Below are positions 1 to 5,472 of a stretch of DNA of 6,276 nt, piece after piece; the stretch's first letter is position 1; each line of letters starts with the position of its first letter. The DNA comes from Candidatus Omnitrophota bacterium. Its GTDB lineage: Bacteria > Omnitrophota > Gorgyraeia > Gygaellales > Profunditerraquicolaceae. The notes below the pieces were generated by a model. The model did not search any database. It saw only the letters and a program-made list of their open reading frames with translations, and was not told the origin of the DNA. Both the position numbers and the translations under genes were made by a program. The stretch lies in the NCBI GenBank assembly GCA_020062065.1, contig JAGUWZ010000148.1, positions 1 through 6,276 of the forward strand, given 5' to 3'.

Positions 1-18
1 AGCTGATAGCTGATAGCT
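1..18. repeat. Heptamer tandem repeat (AGCTGAT, about 2.5 copies) at the window edge
   Basis: The first 18 bases read AGCTGAT twice followed by AGCT. The array runs into the stop codon of the gamma gene: the TAG at 17-19 is partly made of the repeat. The unit contains the palindrome AGCT. The array may continue to the left of the window, so its true length is unknown. Its function is not known. Confidence 0.6.
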
Positions 19-865
19 ACTTAAATGCCAGTCGCGCCGCGAATAATTCCCGCATATTACGGTCAATTAATTCATGGCGCTGCCTGAAATATTGCAGTTT
101 AAGTTCCTTATTCAGCTGTTCTATTTTAGTTTTACTGCCTTCCAGATGAATAAAACGCGCAGAGAGCTCTGCCAAACGCGCTAACCCAAAAATTTGGAAG
201 AACTTCTGGCCTAAGTATAAATATATCCAGTATTCTAAAATATCACTTAGCCTTGATTCTAAAATAACTTCAAGCTCAGCCAGAGTTGGGGTTATAGTCT
301 GGAACTGTTCGGGTTTGGAAAAAGGAAAAAGCTGTAAAGTCTTAACTTGTTGTGAAACAATGGAAAGCGCAAAAGGATAAACCATTTTTAGCTCGCCTAA
401 TCTGCCGTTTAGTTCCTCCTTTAAAATATAGTCTCTTAATTCCTGCGCCTGGATAAATCTGGTTTCGTCTTTAACACCTTTAAAAATAACATAAGGCAGG
501 CCGCTTTCCTGGGCATAGATTTGACCCTTTTCTCCGATAATAATCAATTTCGCCCTATTCGTCTCCGCCTCTTTAATTGCCTGGTTCATAATACTCATAT
601 TCAGGCCACCTAAAAGACCGACATCAGAAGTAAGAGCAATTACGCCTGGCTGTCTGTTTGCAGTCTGCAGTAAAGGATGGAGAAAATTTCCTATTTGTAA
701 CAGTTCAAAAATATCGCCTAAGGCCGCAAAAATATTTTCGAATATTTTTATTTTCTGTTCTAAAAAGCGATATTGGGTTATAGCGATTTCTTTTAATATC
801 TCAATAAGATTATAGAGATTCTGGTTGAACTCCAAATCTTTTTTTATCTGGGAGAGTAGCTTCAT
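17..865 (-). CDS. atpG: F-type ATP synthase gamma subunit, divergent type
   Basis: This is the central rotor shaft of F1, which couples c-ring rotation to catalysis in the alpha/beta head on the cytoplasmic side of the membrane. The protein has 282 aa, close to the usual 280-300. The family signature is kept at residues 79-89 (TSDVGLLGGLN, against STDRGLCGGLN in E. coli). The two ends form the expected long helices: residues 1-45, and the last 60 residues rich in Lys, Arg, Gln and Glu that end in ELFAARLA, matching the C-terminal shaft helix. The N-terminal helix does not keep the common KITxAMxMVA motif, so this is a divergent branch. I chose the ATG at 865; an in-frame TTG two codons upstream (871) is the alternative. 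Neither has a strong Shine-Dalgarno. It follows alpha after a 113-bp gap, unusually long for this operon, and ends in the TAG at 17-19. Identification is firm from motif plus operon position. Confidence 0.88.
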   Translation of the reverse strand: MKLLSQIKKDLEFNQNLYNLIEILKEIAITQYRFLEQKIKIFENIFAALGDIFELLQIGNFLHPLLQTANRQPGVIALTSDVGLLGGLNMSIMNQAIKEAETNRAKLIIIGEKGQIYAQESGLPYVIFKGVKDETRFIQAQELRDYILKEELNGRLGELKMVYPFALSIVSQQVKTLQLFPFSKPEQFQTITPTLAELEVILESRLSDILEYWIYLYLGQKFFQIFGLARLAELSARFIHLEGSKTKIEQLNKELKLQYFRQRHELIDRNMRELFAARLAFK

Positions 866-896
866 CTGCAACTTTACAAATAGAGTTGAACTTATG

Positions 897-922
897 CCGA
901 CGCTCGCCTTTGACTCGGTCGG
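897..922. repeat. Small inverted repeat in the alpha-gamma gap
   Basis: CCGAC at 897-901 pairs with GTCGG at 918-922 across a 16-nt loop, in the 113-bp non-coding stretch between the alpha stop (979) and the gamma start (865). On the minus strand no T-run follows, so it does not look like an intrinsic terminator. It could shape mRNA processing or translation of gamma, but a 5-bp stem can easily arise by chance. I see no other feature in this gap. Confidence 0.25.
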
Positions 923-978
923 AATCTCCAGTGTTATAATCTAGTCAATTGGAAAAATGTAAACTCTTAAGCATCATA

Positions 979-2460
979 TTAGACTGTAGCAAAATAATGT
1001 TTCAGGGCTTCATTCAACATTTCTCTACTTGAATCATTTAAAACCCCTGAATTTCTGATTTCTCTAAGAAGATTGGGAAATTCCCTGTTGATTAGCCCGA
1101 TGAACCCATCCTTGAATTTCTTTAAATCTTCTGGAGTTAAACTATCCAAAACTCCTCTGCTTAAGGCAAATAAATAGACCATCTCAACTTCCATCTGGAT
1201 GGGTTTGTTTTTATCCTGGATTAAAAGTTGGGTGATTGCCTGTCCGCGTTTCACCCTTGCCTCTGCCTCTTTGGAAAGTCCGCTGGTACGCAGTTGAGTC
1301 ATCTGTAAAAGCTCTTGGTACTGGATATATTCTAACCTCATCTGGCCGCTTAATGCCTTCATCCCAGGCCACTGGGCTTTATTGCCTATACGTGAGACTG
1401 AAAGACCAAAATCGATTGCGGGTTTTACACCCTTATTGAATAGGGATGTTGAGAAATAAATCTGGCCGTCGGTCATAGAAATAAGATTAGTGGAAATATA
1501 ACCTGTGACATCACCCTGTAGAATCTCCACAATAGGAAAAAATGTCATTGAACCATTTCCCAGTTCAGGCTTTAAGTATCCCGCGCGTTCCATCAACTGT
1601 GAATGGACATAAAATATATCTCCAGGATAAGCCTCTCTGCCAGGAGGGCGTTCAAATAAAAGGGATATCTGACGGTAGACCCAGGCATGCTTGGTCAAAT
1701 CATCAAAAACCACAAAAACATCTTTGCCCTGCTTCATAAAATATTCGCCTAACATCGCCGCGCTGTAAGGCGCAAGATACTGTTCGCCCATCGAAACAGA
1801 CGCTACTGCGCTGACAACTATTGTATAAGGCATAACCCCTTTTTCATTAAAAAGCTCTAAAATCTTCTGGAGGCTGGAATTAGTTTTACCCACACAGCAG
1901 TAAATACAAATTACATCTTTTTCTTTTTGATTAATAATTACATCAATGGCCACGGTAGTTTTCCCGGTCAATCGGTCACCGATTAAAAGCTGACGTTGCC
2001 CCTTGGCAATAGGAATAACTAAATCAAGCAGCAATGTTCCTGTCTCTAATGTCTCTTTAACCGGAACCCTGTCCATAACTCCTGCTGCTTCTCTAAAAAC
2101 TGGAAAAAAATCCGACGGCTCTATTGGACCTGCGTTATCCACAGGTTCAGCTAAGCCATTTACTATCCTTCCTAAAAAAGCCTCTCCTACGGGTAAACAC
2201 AGGAATTCACCTTTACTTAATACCTTTTCACCAACGTGAAGCGAGCCTTTGGTATTGAGCACTAAAACCTGGACTATATCCTCATTAAACCCAAATACCA
2301 GACCTCTACCACCTTGTTCGAATTCCACTATCTGGCCGTTTATGCAGGAAGGCATACCTAAAACACTAACCACACACTCTCTAACAGAGACAATTGTCCC
2401 TAATTCATGCACATCAAATTTTGCCGCGGGAAATTCTTTAACTAATTTGTTGCTGGCCAC
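979..2460 (-). CDS. atpA: F-type ATP synthase alpha subunit
   Basis: This is the non-catalytic nucleotide-binding subunit of the F1 hexamer. The 493-aa protein aligns along its whole length with bacterial alpha: beta-barrel domain at residues 20-90 starting GTIVSV, Walker A at 161-168 (GDRLTGKT), the FDD of Walker B at 252-254, the block RPPGREAYPGD at 271-281, and SVSR with the arginine finger R357. Two oddities are visible. The Walker A Gln that is nearly invariant in alpha (GDRQTGKT) is Leu164. The N-terminus before GTIVSV is about 8 residues shorter than in E. coli and contains a proline, so the delta-binding helix may be altered, which fits delta being fused to b here. The start is GTG at 2460, set by AGGAGGT at 2466-2472. 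The gene overlaps the end of b/delta by 23 bp, which suggests translational coupling. Confidence 0.96.
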   Translation of the reverse strand: MASNKLVKEFPAAKFDVHELGTIVSVRECVVSVLGMPSCINGQIVEFEQGGRGLVFGFNEDIVQVLVLNTKGSLHVGEKVLSKGEFLCLPVGEAFLGRIVNGLAEPVDNAGPIEPSDFFPVFREAAGVMDRVPVKETLETGTLLLDLVIPIAKGQRQLLIGDRLTGKTTVAIDVIINQKEKDVICIYCCVGKTNSSLQKILELFNEKGVMPYTIVVSAVASVSMGEQYLAPYSAAMLGEYFMKQGKDVFVVFDDLTKHAWVYRQISLLFERPPGREAYPGDIFYVHSQLMERAGYLKPELGNGSMTFFPIVEILQGDVTGYISTNLISMTDGQIYFSTSLFNKGVKPAIDFGLSVSRIGNKAQWPGMKALSGQMRLEYIQYQELLQMTQLRTSGLSKEAEARVKRGQAITQLLIQDKNKPIQMEVEMVYLFALSRGVLDSLTPEDLKKFKDGFIGLINREFPNLLREIRNSGVLNDSSREMLNEALKHYFATV

Positions 2461-3172
2461 GCACTACCTCCTGAATCTTGAAACTCAATGACCCATCAAG
2501 AAATAAACCGCCGATATTGACTACTAAACCTGCAATAATATCAGGGTCTATTTCTTCCTGCAGTTTCACATCATACCCCAATCTTTCTTTAATCTTATCT
2601 AAGAGAGCTGCGCGCTGTTTTTGATTTAATTCAAAAGCAGTAACTACCTTAATCTCGCTTATTCCTTCGGGAATACGCAACCGCTCTAACTGCTGGAAGC
2701 TGTTGGATATTAAATCGTCAACCCAGCGCTGGTGGATATCATTTCGCACGCTGACAGACAAAGCCTGATTGAGTAACTGCCCTGCCTTCTCTATGGCTTT
2801 TTCGTTTATCTTCTCTTGTAATTCCGCCAACAAAGCTAAGCGGGTATTATCTGCCTGCTTAACTATTTCATTTGCCTTCTCCTGCGCCTGAGTTATAACC
2901 TTATTCTTTTCTTCCTCTGCTTGCTTTAAAATATTCTCCTTTTGTGTCTGCGCATCCTTCGTGGCTTTCTCAATAATTTCCTGACTTTGCCGCTTTAATT
3001 CTTCATATTCTTTCTTAATCGCTTCTTCTTTCTGGGTAAATTCAAAGGTAAGATTATCTAAATGCGATGTGGCACTTACGACGTCGCGTTTGATGAGCCT
3101 CTTCATAAATAAAACTAAAATAATAAAAATAATTACTATGACACAGATCATGGAAACAAGCAGAACAGCCAT
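2438..3172 (-). CDS. atpF: F-type ATP synthase b/delta fusion subunit (peripheral stalk)
   Basis: This protein forms the stator stalk that anchors F1 to the membrane. It has 244 aa. Residues 1-23 are a single hydrophobic membrane anchor; residues about 35-135 are a long charged coiled coil rich in Lys, Glu and Gln; residues about 140-244 resemble the C-terminal part of the delta/OSCP subunit, with the typical pattern PDIIAGLVVNIGGLFLDGS at 210-228. No separate delta gene is in the window, so one chain probably does both jobs, as described for mycobacteria and for some alternative F-type ATPases. The reading frame stays open to 3244, but AAAGGAGT at 3177-3184 sits just before the ATG at 3172 and the extra 24 residues are encoded by a palindromic repeat, so I use 3172. 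It overlaps alpha by 23 bp. It is separated from c, its usual upstream partner, by a 1.75-kb insertion. Confidence 0.9.
   Translation of the reverse strand: MAVLLVSMICVIVIIFIILVLFMKRLIKRDVVSATSHLDNLTFEFTQKEEAIKKEYEELKRQSQEIIEKATKDAQTQKENILKQAEEEKNKVITQAQEKANEIVKQADNTRLALLAELQEKINEKAIEKAGQLLNQALSVSVRNDIHQRWVDDLISNSFQQLERLRIPEGISEIKVVTAFELNQKQRAALLDKIKERLGYDVKLQEEIDPDIIAGLVVNIGGLFLDGSLSFKIQEVVRGQQQIS
2466..2472 (-). promoter_or_regulatory. Ribosome binding site of alpha
   Basis: AGGAGGT on the minus strand lies 5 nt upstream of the GTG at 2460, inside the coding end of b/delta. It decides the GTG start of alpha, because there is no nearby ATG in frame. Confidence 0.85.
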
Positions 3173-3176
3173 ATTG

Positions 3177-3184
3177 ACTCCTTT
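3177..3184 (-). promoter_or_regulatory. Ribosome binding site of b/delta
   Basis: AAAGGAGT on the minus strand ends 4 nt before the ATG at 3172. It selects this ATG over an upstream in-frame start at 3244. Confidence 0.85.
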
Positions 3185-3193
3185 AATGAGCAA

Positions 3194-3231
3194 ACAACTT
3201 ACGGAAGCTCCGAAGGAGCGACGTAGGTTGT
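3194..3231. repeat. REP-like imperfect palindrome A upstream of b/delta
   Basis: The arms are ACAAC-TACG-GCTCC and GGAGC-CGTA-GTTGT, 14 paired bases per arm interrupted by short unpaired positions, with a 3-nt loop (GAA on the plus strand). It can fold on either strand. It directly abuts palindrome B (3233-3265) and lies about 10 bp upstream of the b Shine-Dalgarno. The paired-palindrome layout resembles intergenic REP/BIME elements. No T-run follows, so a classical terminator is unlikely. Confidence 0.65.
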
Positions 3232-3232
3232 A

Positions 3233-3265
3233 GTCCCACACCACAGAAATTCCGTGGTGGGGGAC
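3233..3265. repeat. REP-like palindrome B after the nucleotidyltransferase-HEPN gene
   Basis: Arms 3233-3244 and 3254-3265 pair at 11 of 12 positions (GTCCC, one mismatch, CACCAC with its complement) around a 9-nt loop. It sits 10 bp beyond the stop codon at 3275. Together with palindrome A it fills most of the gap between the inserted block and b/delta. Stem and loop lengths are the same as in the repeat at 5425-5457, though the sequences differ. Confidence 0.7.
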
Positions 3266-3274
3266 GTCTGCGAA

Positions 3275-4117
3275 TTAAACCCCGCAGTTTTCTTTTACTT
3301 TTTTAATAAAATCCACAAAGTAAGACTTGCTGTTTTGTATAAAATCAGAGATTCTTTCCCATTTTATATCTAAATACTCATGGGCAATAATATTACGAAA
3401 CTTTACCCATATCTGAAACTTTTCAATAAAATCTTCGGGTAATTTAAGCAGCCAGATACTTTGCCGTATTGTGTCCCTATAGGTTTGAGGCACAGGTTTT
3501 TTCTGGCTGGCAAGGATTATCTTAGATATATCAATCGCGGCATTAACCATATTCTCTGCCCAGCGCTCAACATCATTACGTTTATGGATATCGTTTTCAT
3601 ACTCTTTTTGAGAAAAATTGCTAAAGTAACTGTAAAGCAACATCTGTTCTTCTAAAAAAAGTATATTTTTTTCTAAATATTCTCTCTCTTGAGGAGTAAT
3701 AGAATTTGAACGCTGACTAACTATATAGTAATCATCCACAAATTTACGATAATCTTCTGCTTCAGAACTAACTATAAGCATAAATTCTGTAAATAATTTT
3801 TTATCCTTTATTATTAAGGGGATGCCTTGAATACAAGAACTGGCAATGCTTGCCGGGACACGATTCAAAACCACCAGGTCCACATTATCAGAGGTTAAGA
3901 TATCTATGCAATCATTCCATATTTTATCTTCTTGAGGATATAGCCTCCCCTGCTCTTCCCATTCTATTCTTTCTTTTACCGGCCTAAAATAAACGCCAAT
4001 ATCCCAATCAGAAATCCTGCCTGCGCGTTTAGATGCCTGTGAGCCAAAAAGAAAAGCAAATACTACATCATCTTGAGAGGAAAAATATTTTTTTAATCTC
4101 TGAATATCTTTCTTCAT
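3275..4117 (-). CDS. Fused MNT nucleotidyltransferase-HEPN (MntA-HepT-like) protein
   Basis: This protein joins the two halves of a MntA/HepT toxin-antitoxin pair in one 280-aa chain. The N-terminal MNT domain (about residues 1-105) has FGS at 24-26, the metal-binding pair D37 and D39 in SDWDIG, and a likely third carboxylate, D80, in VDLVVLN. The C-terminal helical domain (about 130-280) carries R241-x4-H246-x-Y248 (RNIIAHEY), the RX4HXY motif of HepT-type HEPN RNases. In the known two-gene systems HepT cleaves RNA and MntA AMPylates the HepT motif tyrosine to silence it. That chemistry is inferred here, but all motif residues are present in both halves. The start is ATG at 4117; a GTG one codon upstream (4120) is equally possible, and neither has a clear Shine-Dalgarno. 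The gene follows another MNT gene after a 170-bp gap. A substrate such as an antibiotic or tRNA cannot be excluded. Confidence 0.85.
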   Translation of the reverse strand: MKKDIQRLKKYFSSQDDVVFAFLFGSQASKRAGRISDWDIGVYFRPVKERIEWEEQGRLYPQEDKIWNDCIDILTSDNVDLVVLNRVPASIASSCIQGIPLIIKDKKLFTEFMLIVSSEAEDYRKFVDDYYIVSQRSNSITPQEREYLEKNILFLEEQMLLYSYFSNFSQKEYENDIHKRNDVERWAENMVNAAIDISKIILASQKKPVPQTYRDTIRQSIWLLKLPEDFIEKFQIWVKFRNIIAHEYLDIKWERISDFIQNSKSYFVDFIKKVKENCGV

Positions 4118-4257
4118 CACTACTTTGTTAAATTTTAACTATTTTCAAAAAAGTTTTTATGTAACTCGTGAAAAATGCGTAACTTACAACATATCACTGC
4201 CCTGCACCAATTTTGATAATCTGATATTCACTCTCGCCCCTATTTCCCGATTGGCTC

Positions 4258-4270
4258 GGAAACAGTTTCC
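4258..4270. repeat. Short palindrome in the gap between the two nucleotidyltransferase genes
   Basis: GGAAACAGTTTCC is a perfect odd palindrome. It lies in the 170-bp non-coding gap 4118-4287, where a 7-bp inverted repeat (AACTCGT at 4163-4169, ACGAGTT at 4280-4286) also brackets most of the sequence. No T-tract follows on the minus strand. The gap could hold an operator or promoter for the downstream gene, but I see no convincing -35/-10 pair. Confidence 0.35.
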
Positions 4271-4287
4271 TTCCTTGTAACGAGTTG

Positions 4288-4737
4288 TTATGGCAAATGC
4301 TCTAAGTCTGCTAAATCTTTATGTCTTCCGCTGGCTTTCTTGTTTTTTTTGAGATCATCAATCGAGATAAAGTTAATAGAGATACCGTCAATGTCAATAA
4401 CTTCCCGTCGAGAATAGCATTCTAAAAAATCTACCCCGGAGGCTCCGGTGATAACTTCAATACGCACAGGTGGATTTCCCATTCGGATAATTTTATCTTT
4501 TTCCAGAAATAAATCTTCTGATACTTCACTGCAAGGCATGCCGAAGTCGCAGAATACCTTTTTAATCTTTAGGGCATTGTCCGAATTGACAGCTATCCAA
4601 ATATCCATATCACCGGTTGCCCGTGGGTAACCATGATAACCAACAGCATATCCACCAACCACCAAATACTTAACACCCTCTGAGTTCAGAAGTTTCAAGA
4701 AATCTTTGAAGTCTGGATGTAGTATTATCTTCTCCAT
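4288..4737 (-). CDS. Stand-alone MNT-type nucleotidyltransferase
   Basis: This 149-aa protein has the nucleotidyltransferase core: VVGGYAVGYHGYPRATGDMDIW at residues 26-47 split as a GG turn (28-29) followed by the D43-x-D45 metal site, and a third acidic residue, E94, in RIEVIT, where relatives often have Asp. The C-terminal part ends with KNKKASGRHKDLADLEHL, typical of the AbiEii/DUF6036-like group often found in toxin-antitoxin or defence loci. The enzyme would transfer an NMP to a protein, RNA or small molecule; the target is unknown. It looks full length. The ATG at 4737 has AAGGAT at 4743-4748 inside the preceding gene, and the two genes overlap by 68 bp in different frames. It is probably co-translated with the 68-aa protein, which I regard as its partner. 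Confidence 0.85.
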   Translation of the reverse strand: MEKIILHPDFKDFLKLLNSEGVKYLVVGGYAVGYHGYPRATGDMDIWIAVNSDNALKIKKVFCDFGMPCSEVSEDLFLEKDKIIRMGNPPVRIEVITGASGVDFLECYSRREVIDIDGISINFISIDDLKKNKKASGRHKDLADLEHLP

Positions 4738-4876
4738 ATATCATCCTTCTATTTAGCTCTATAGCGGCTATACGCTCATGGGCATTTTTCGAAAGCCAAA
4801 AGACTTTCTCATCGTCTGCGTTATTAAGAAAGCCAACCGACAACACCTTTTTGTCAAGAGGTGGCAATTTGTACAT
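4670..4876 (-). CDS. Small conserved-type protein paired with the nucleotidyltransferase (68 aa)
   Basis: The function is unknown. The protein is short, hydrophilic and mostly helical, with no membrane segment. Segments such as WLSKNAHERIAAIELNRR (residues 28-45) and RLQRFLETSEL (55-65) resemble a family of small hypothetical proteins that I remember being encoded directly upstream of MNT nucleotidyltransferases. That recollection could not be checked here. A strong Shine-Dalgarno (AAGGAGAG, 4884-4891) sits 7 nt before the ATG at 4876, which argues that it is translated. Its 3' end overlaps the next gene by 68 bp, and the family-like C-terminus falls inside that overlap, so the overlap is probably real. 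It starts 46 bp after the end of c. An antitoxin or accessory role for the neighbouring enzyme is an inference from position. Confidence 0.75.
   Translation of the reverse strand: MYKLPPLDKKVLSVGFLNNADDEKVFWLSKNAHERIAAIELNRRMIYGEDNTTSRLQRFLETSELRGC
4743..4748 (-). promoter_or_regulatory. Ribosome binding site of the stand-alone nucleotidyltransferase
   Basis: AAGGAT on the minus strand lies 5 nt before the ATG at 4737 and within the coding sequence of the 68-aa protein. It supports the choice of 4737 as the start and internal initiation on a shared mRNA. Confidence 0.7.
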
Positions 4877-4883
4877 TTATCTT

Positions 4884-4891
4884 CTCTCCTT
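4884..4891 (-). promoter_or_regulatory. Ribosome binding site of the 68-aa protein
   Basis: AAGGAGAG on the minus strand, 7 nt upstream of the ATG at 4876, in the 46-bp gap after c. It is one of the best Shine-Dalgarno matches in the window. Confidence 0.8.
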
Positions 4892-4922
4892 GAATTTCAT
4901 GCCATAATGCCTTGTCTTACCC

Positions 4923-5135
4923 TCACTCAAACAACTGAAAAACCACCAGCATTGCCACAATTGCCGCTGCCTCTGCAAATACCAGGACAACAATCATAGT
5001 CTGTAAAATTTTTGGGGCAGCAGAAGGATTTCTGCCAAGGGCATTGATGCTGGATTTAGCGCACTGGGCAAATACCCAGCAAGGCCCGAGTATGCAGAAA
5101 GTAAATATTAAAAGAAGCGAAAGATTACGGTCCAT
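4923..5135 (-). CDS. atpE: F-type ATP synthase c subunit (proteolipid), atypical
   Basis: This subunit forms the rotating membrane ring that carries ions. The 70-aa protein is a helical hairpin: TM1 about residues 5-25, the polar loop GRNP at 34-37 (canonical RNP or RQP), and TM2 about 43-68 with the ion-binding carboxylate E55 in FAEAAAI. Aligning RNP and E55 with the Ilyobacter tartaricus c subunit needs no gap and also matches the GP of TM1 (residues 17-18). However, TM1 lacks the GxGxGxG packing motif and has Cys19, Trp20 and Phe22 there. The Na+-ligand Gln of TM1 is Phe22 and the Ser after the Glu is Ala56, so H+ is the more likely coupling ion (inference). TM1 also looks like a signal peptide (VFAQC), but the two-helix alignment explains it better. 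The gene starts 3 bp after the epsilon stop. Confidence 0.88.
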   Translation of the reverse strand: MDRNLSLLLIFTFCILGPCWVFAQCAKSSINALGRNPSAAPKILQTMIVVLVFAEAAAIVAMLVVFQLFE

Positions 5136-5138
5136 ATT

Positions 5139-5366
5139 TTATTCTTCTATTACCACTGTGGCTTTATTATGATTAATCCCCACTATTCCACAACGGATAG
5201 GAAAAACTTCTGCGTCAACAATTATTTTACCATTAACTAAGCGAGTTAGCAAGGGTTTATGATAAGGCAATACCTCAAACACCCCCATTTCACCGGGGAA
5301 AATTATGCTTTTGGCTTTTCCAACAAAAATTACTTTTTCCAGATTATAGATTATGACATCGAGCAT
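5139..5366 (-). CDS. atpC: F-type ATP synthase epsilon subunit, N-terminal domain only
   Basis: Epsilon links gamma to the c ring at the base of the central stalk. This 75-aa protein matches only the N-terminal beta-sandwich: residues 4-14 (VIIYNLEKVIF) correspond to the usual first strand ending in TPExxxF, and FPGEMGVFEVLPYHKPLL at 23-40 matches the canonical PGxxGxFxxLPxHxPLL. The C-terminal two-helix domain, which in E. coli inhibits ATP hydrolysis, is absent (usual length 130-140 aa). The stop is followed at once by c, so this looks like a natural short form, not a truncation at an insertion. The ATG at 5366 has AAGGTGAT about 12 nt upstream, a rather long spacing. In classical operons epsilon follows beta at the end; here it precedes c. 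Confidence 0.88.
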   Translation of the reverse strand: MLDVIIYNLEKVIFVGKAKSIIFPGEMGVFEVLPYHKPLLTRLVNGKIIVDAEVFPIRCGIVGINHNKATVVIEE

Positions 5367-5392
5367 GATAAAAATTATATCACCTTTTCCAA

Positions 5393-5410
5393 AAAAAATA
5401 ACTATTTTTT
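5393..5410. repeat. AT-rich palindrome upstream of epsilon
   Basis: AAAAAATA at 5393-5400 and TATTTTTT at 5403-5410 are perfect complements around a 2-nt centre. On the minus strand this follows the strong hairpin at 5425-5457 and places a T-run after it, with about 14 nt between. The pair might act together as a weak terminator for the toxin-antitoxin mRNA, but the T-run is too far from the GC-containing stem for a classical one. Confidence 0.4.
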
Positions 5411-5424
5411 CAGGATTATCACGT

Positions 5425-5457
5425 CACCATTTCCGACCTACGAACTCGGAAATGGTG
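5425..5457. repeat. Perfect 12-bp inverted repeat between toxin gene and epsilon
   Basis: CACCATTTCCGA at 5425-5436 and its exact complement at 5446-5457 enclose a 9-nt loop. It lies 15 bp beyond the toxin stop and 58 bp before the epsilon start. Stem and loop sizes equal those of palindrome B at 3233-3265, and both begin CACCA and end TGGTG. Candidates are a REP-like mobile repeat, an mRNA-stabilising hairpin at the end of the toxin-antitoxin transcript, or part of a terminator. Confidence 0.75.
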
Positions 5458-5472
5458 TTGACCAATACAATC

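Noticed and set aside
1236..2491. Several plus-strand open frames of 65-80 aa within alpha
   Set aside because: They are antisense shadows of the strongly conserved alpha gene.
3173..3244. A 24-residue N-terminal extension of b/delta starting at 3244
   Set aside because: The strong ribosome binding site at 3177-3184 points to the ATG at 3172, and the extension is encoded by the palindromic repeats and would place a polar stretch before the membrane anchor.
4163..4286. An attC-like (integron cassette) site: a 7-bp inverted repeat bracketing 124 bp directly after the nucleotidyltransferase stop
   Set aside because: The outer boxes do not fit RYYYAAC/GTTRRRY, pairing stops after 7 bp, and no integrase or cassette series is seen. 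A 7-bp inverted repeat at this distance is expected by chance.
5060..5135. A lipoprotein or secretion signal peptide at the start of the c subunit
   Set aside because: The residues before Cys25 do not fit a lipobox, and the gap-free alignment of RNP and the TM2 glutamate makes this segment TM1 of c.
5366..5382. A palindrome TGATA...TATCA over the epsilon start as an operator, and TATAAT at 5374-5379 as its -10 box
   Set aside because: The TATAAT lies only 7 nt before the ATG, no -35 box is found at the right distance, and AT-rich DNA gives such palindromes often.
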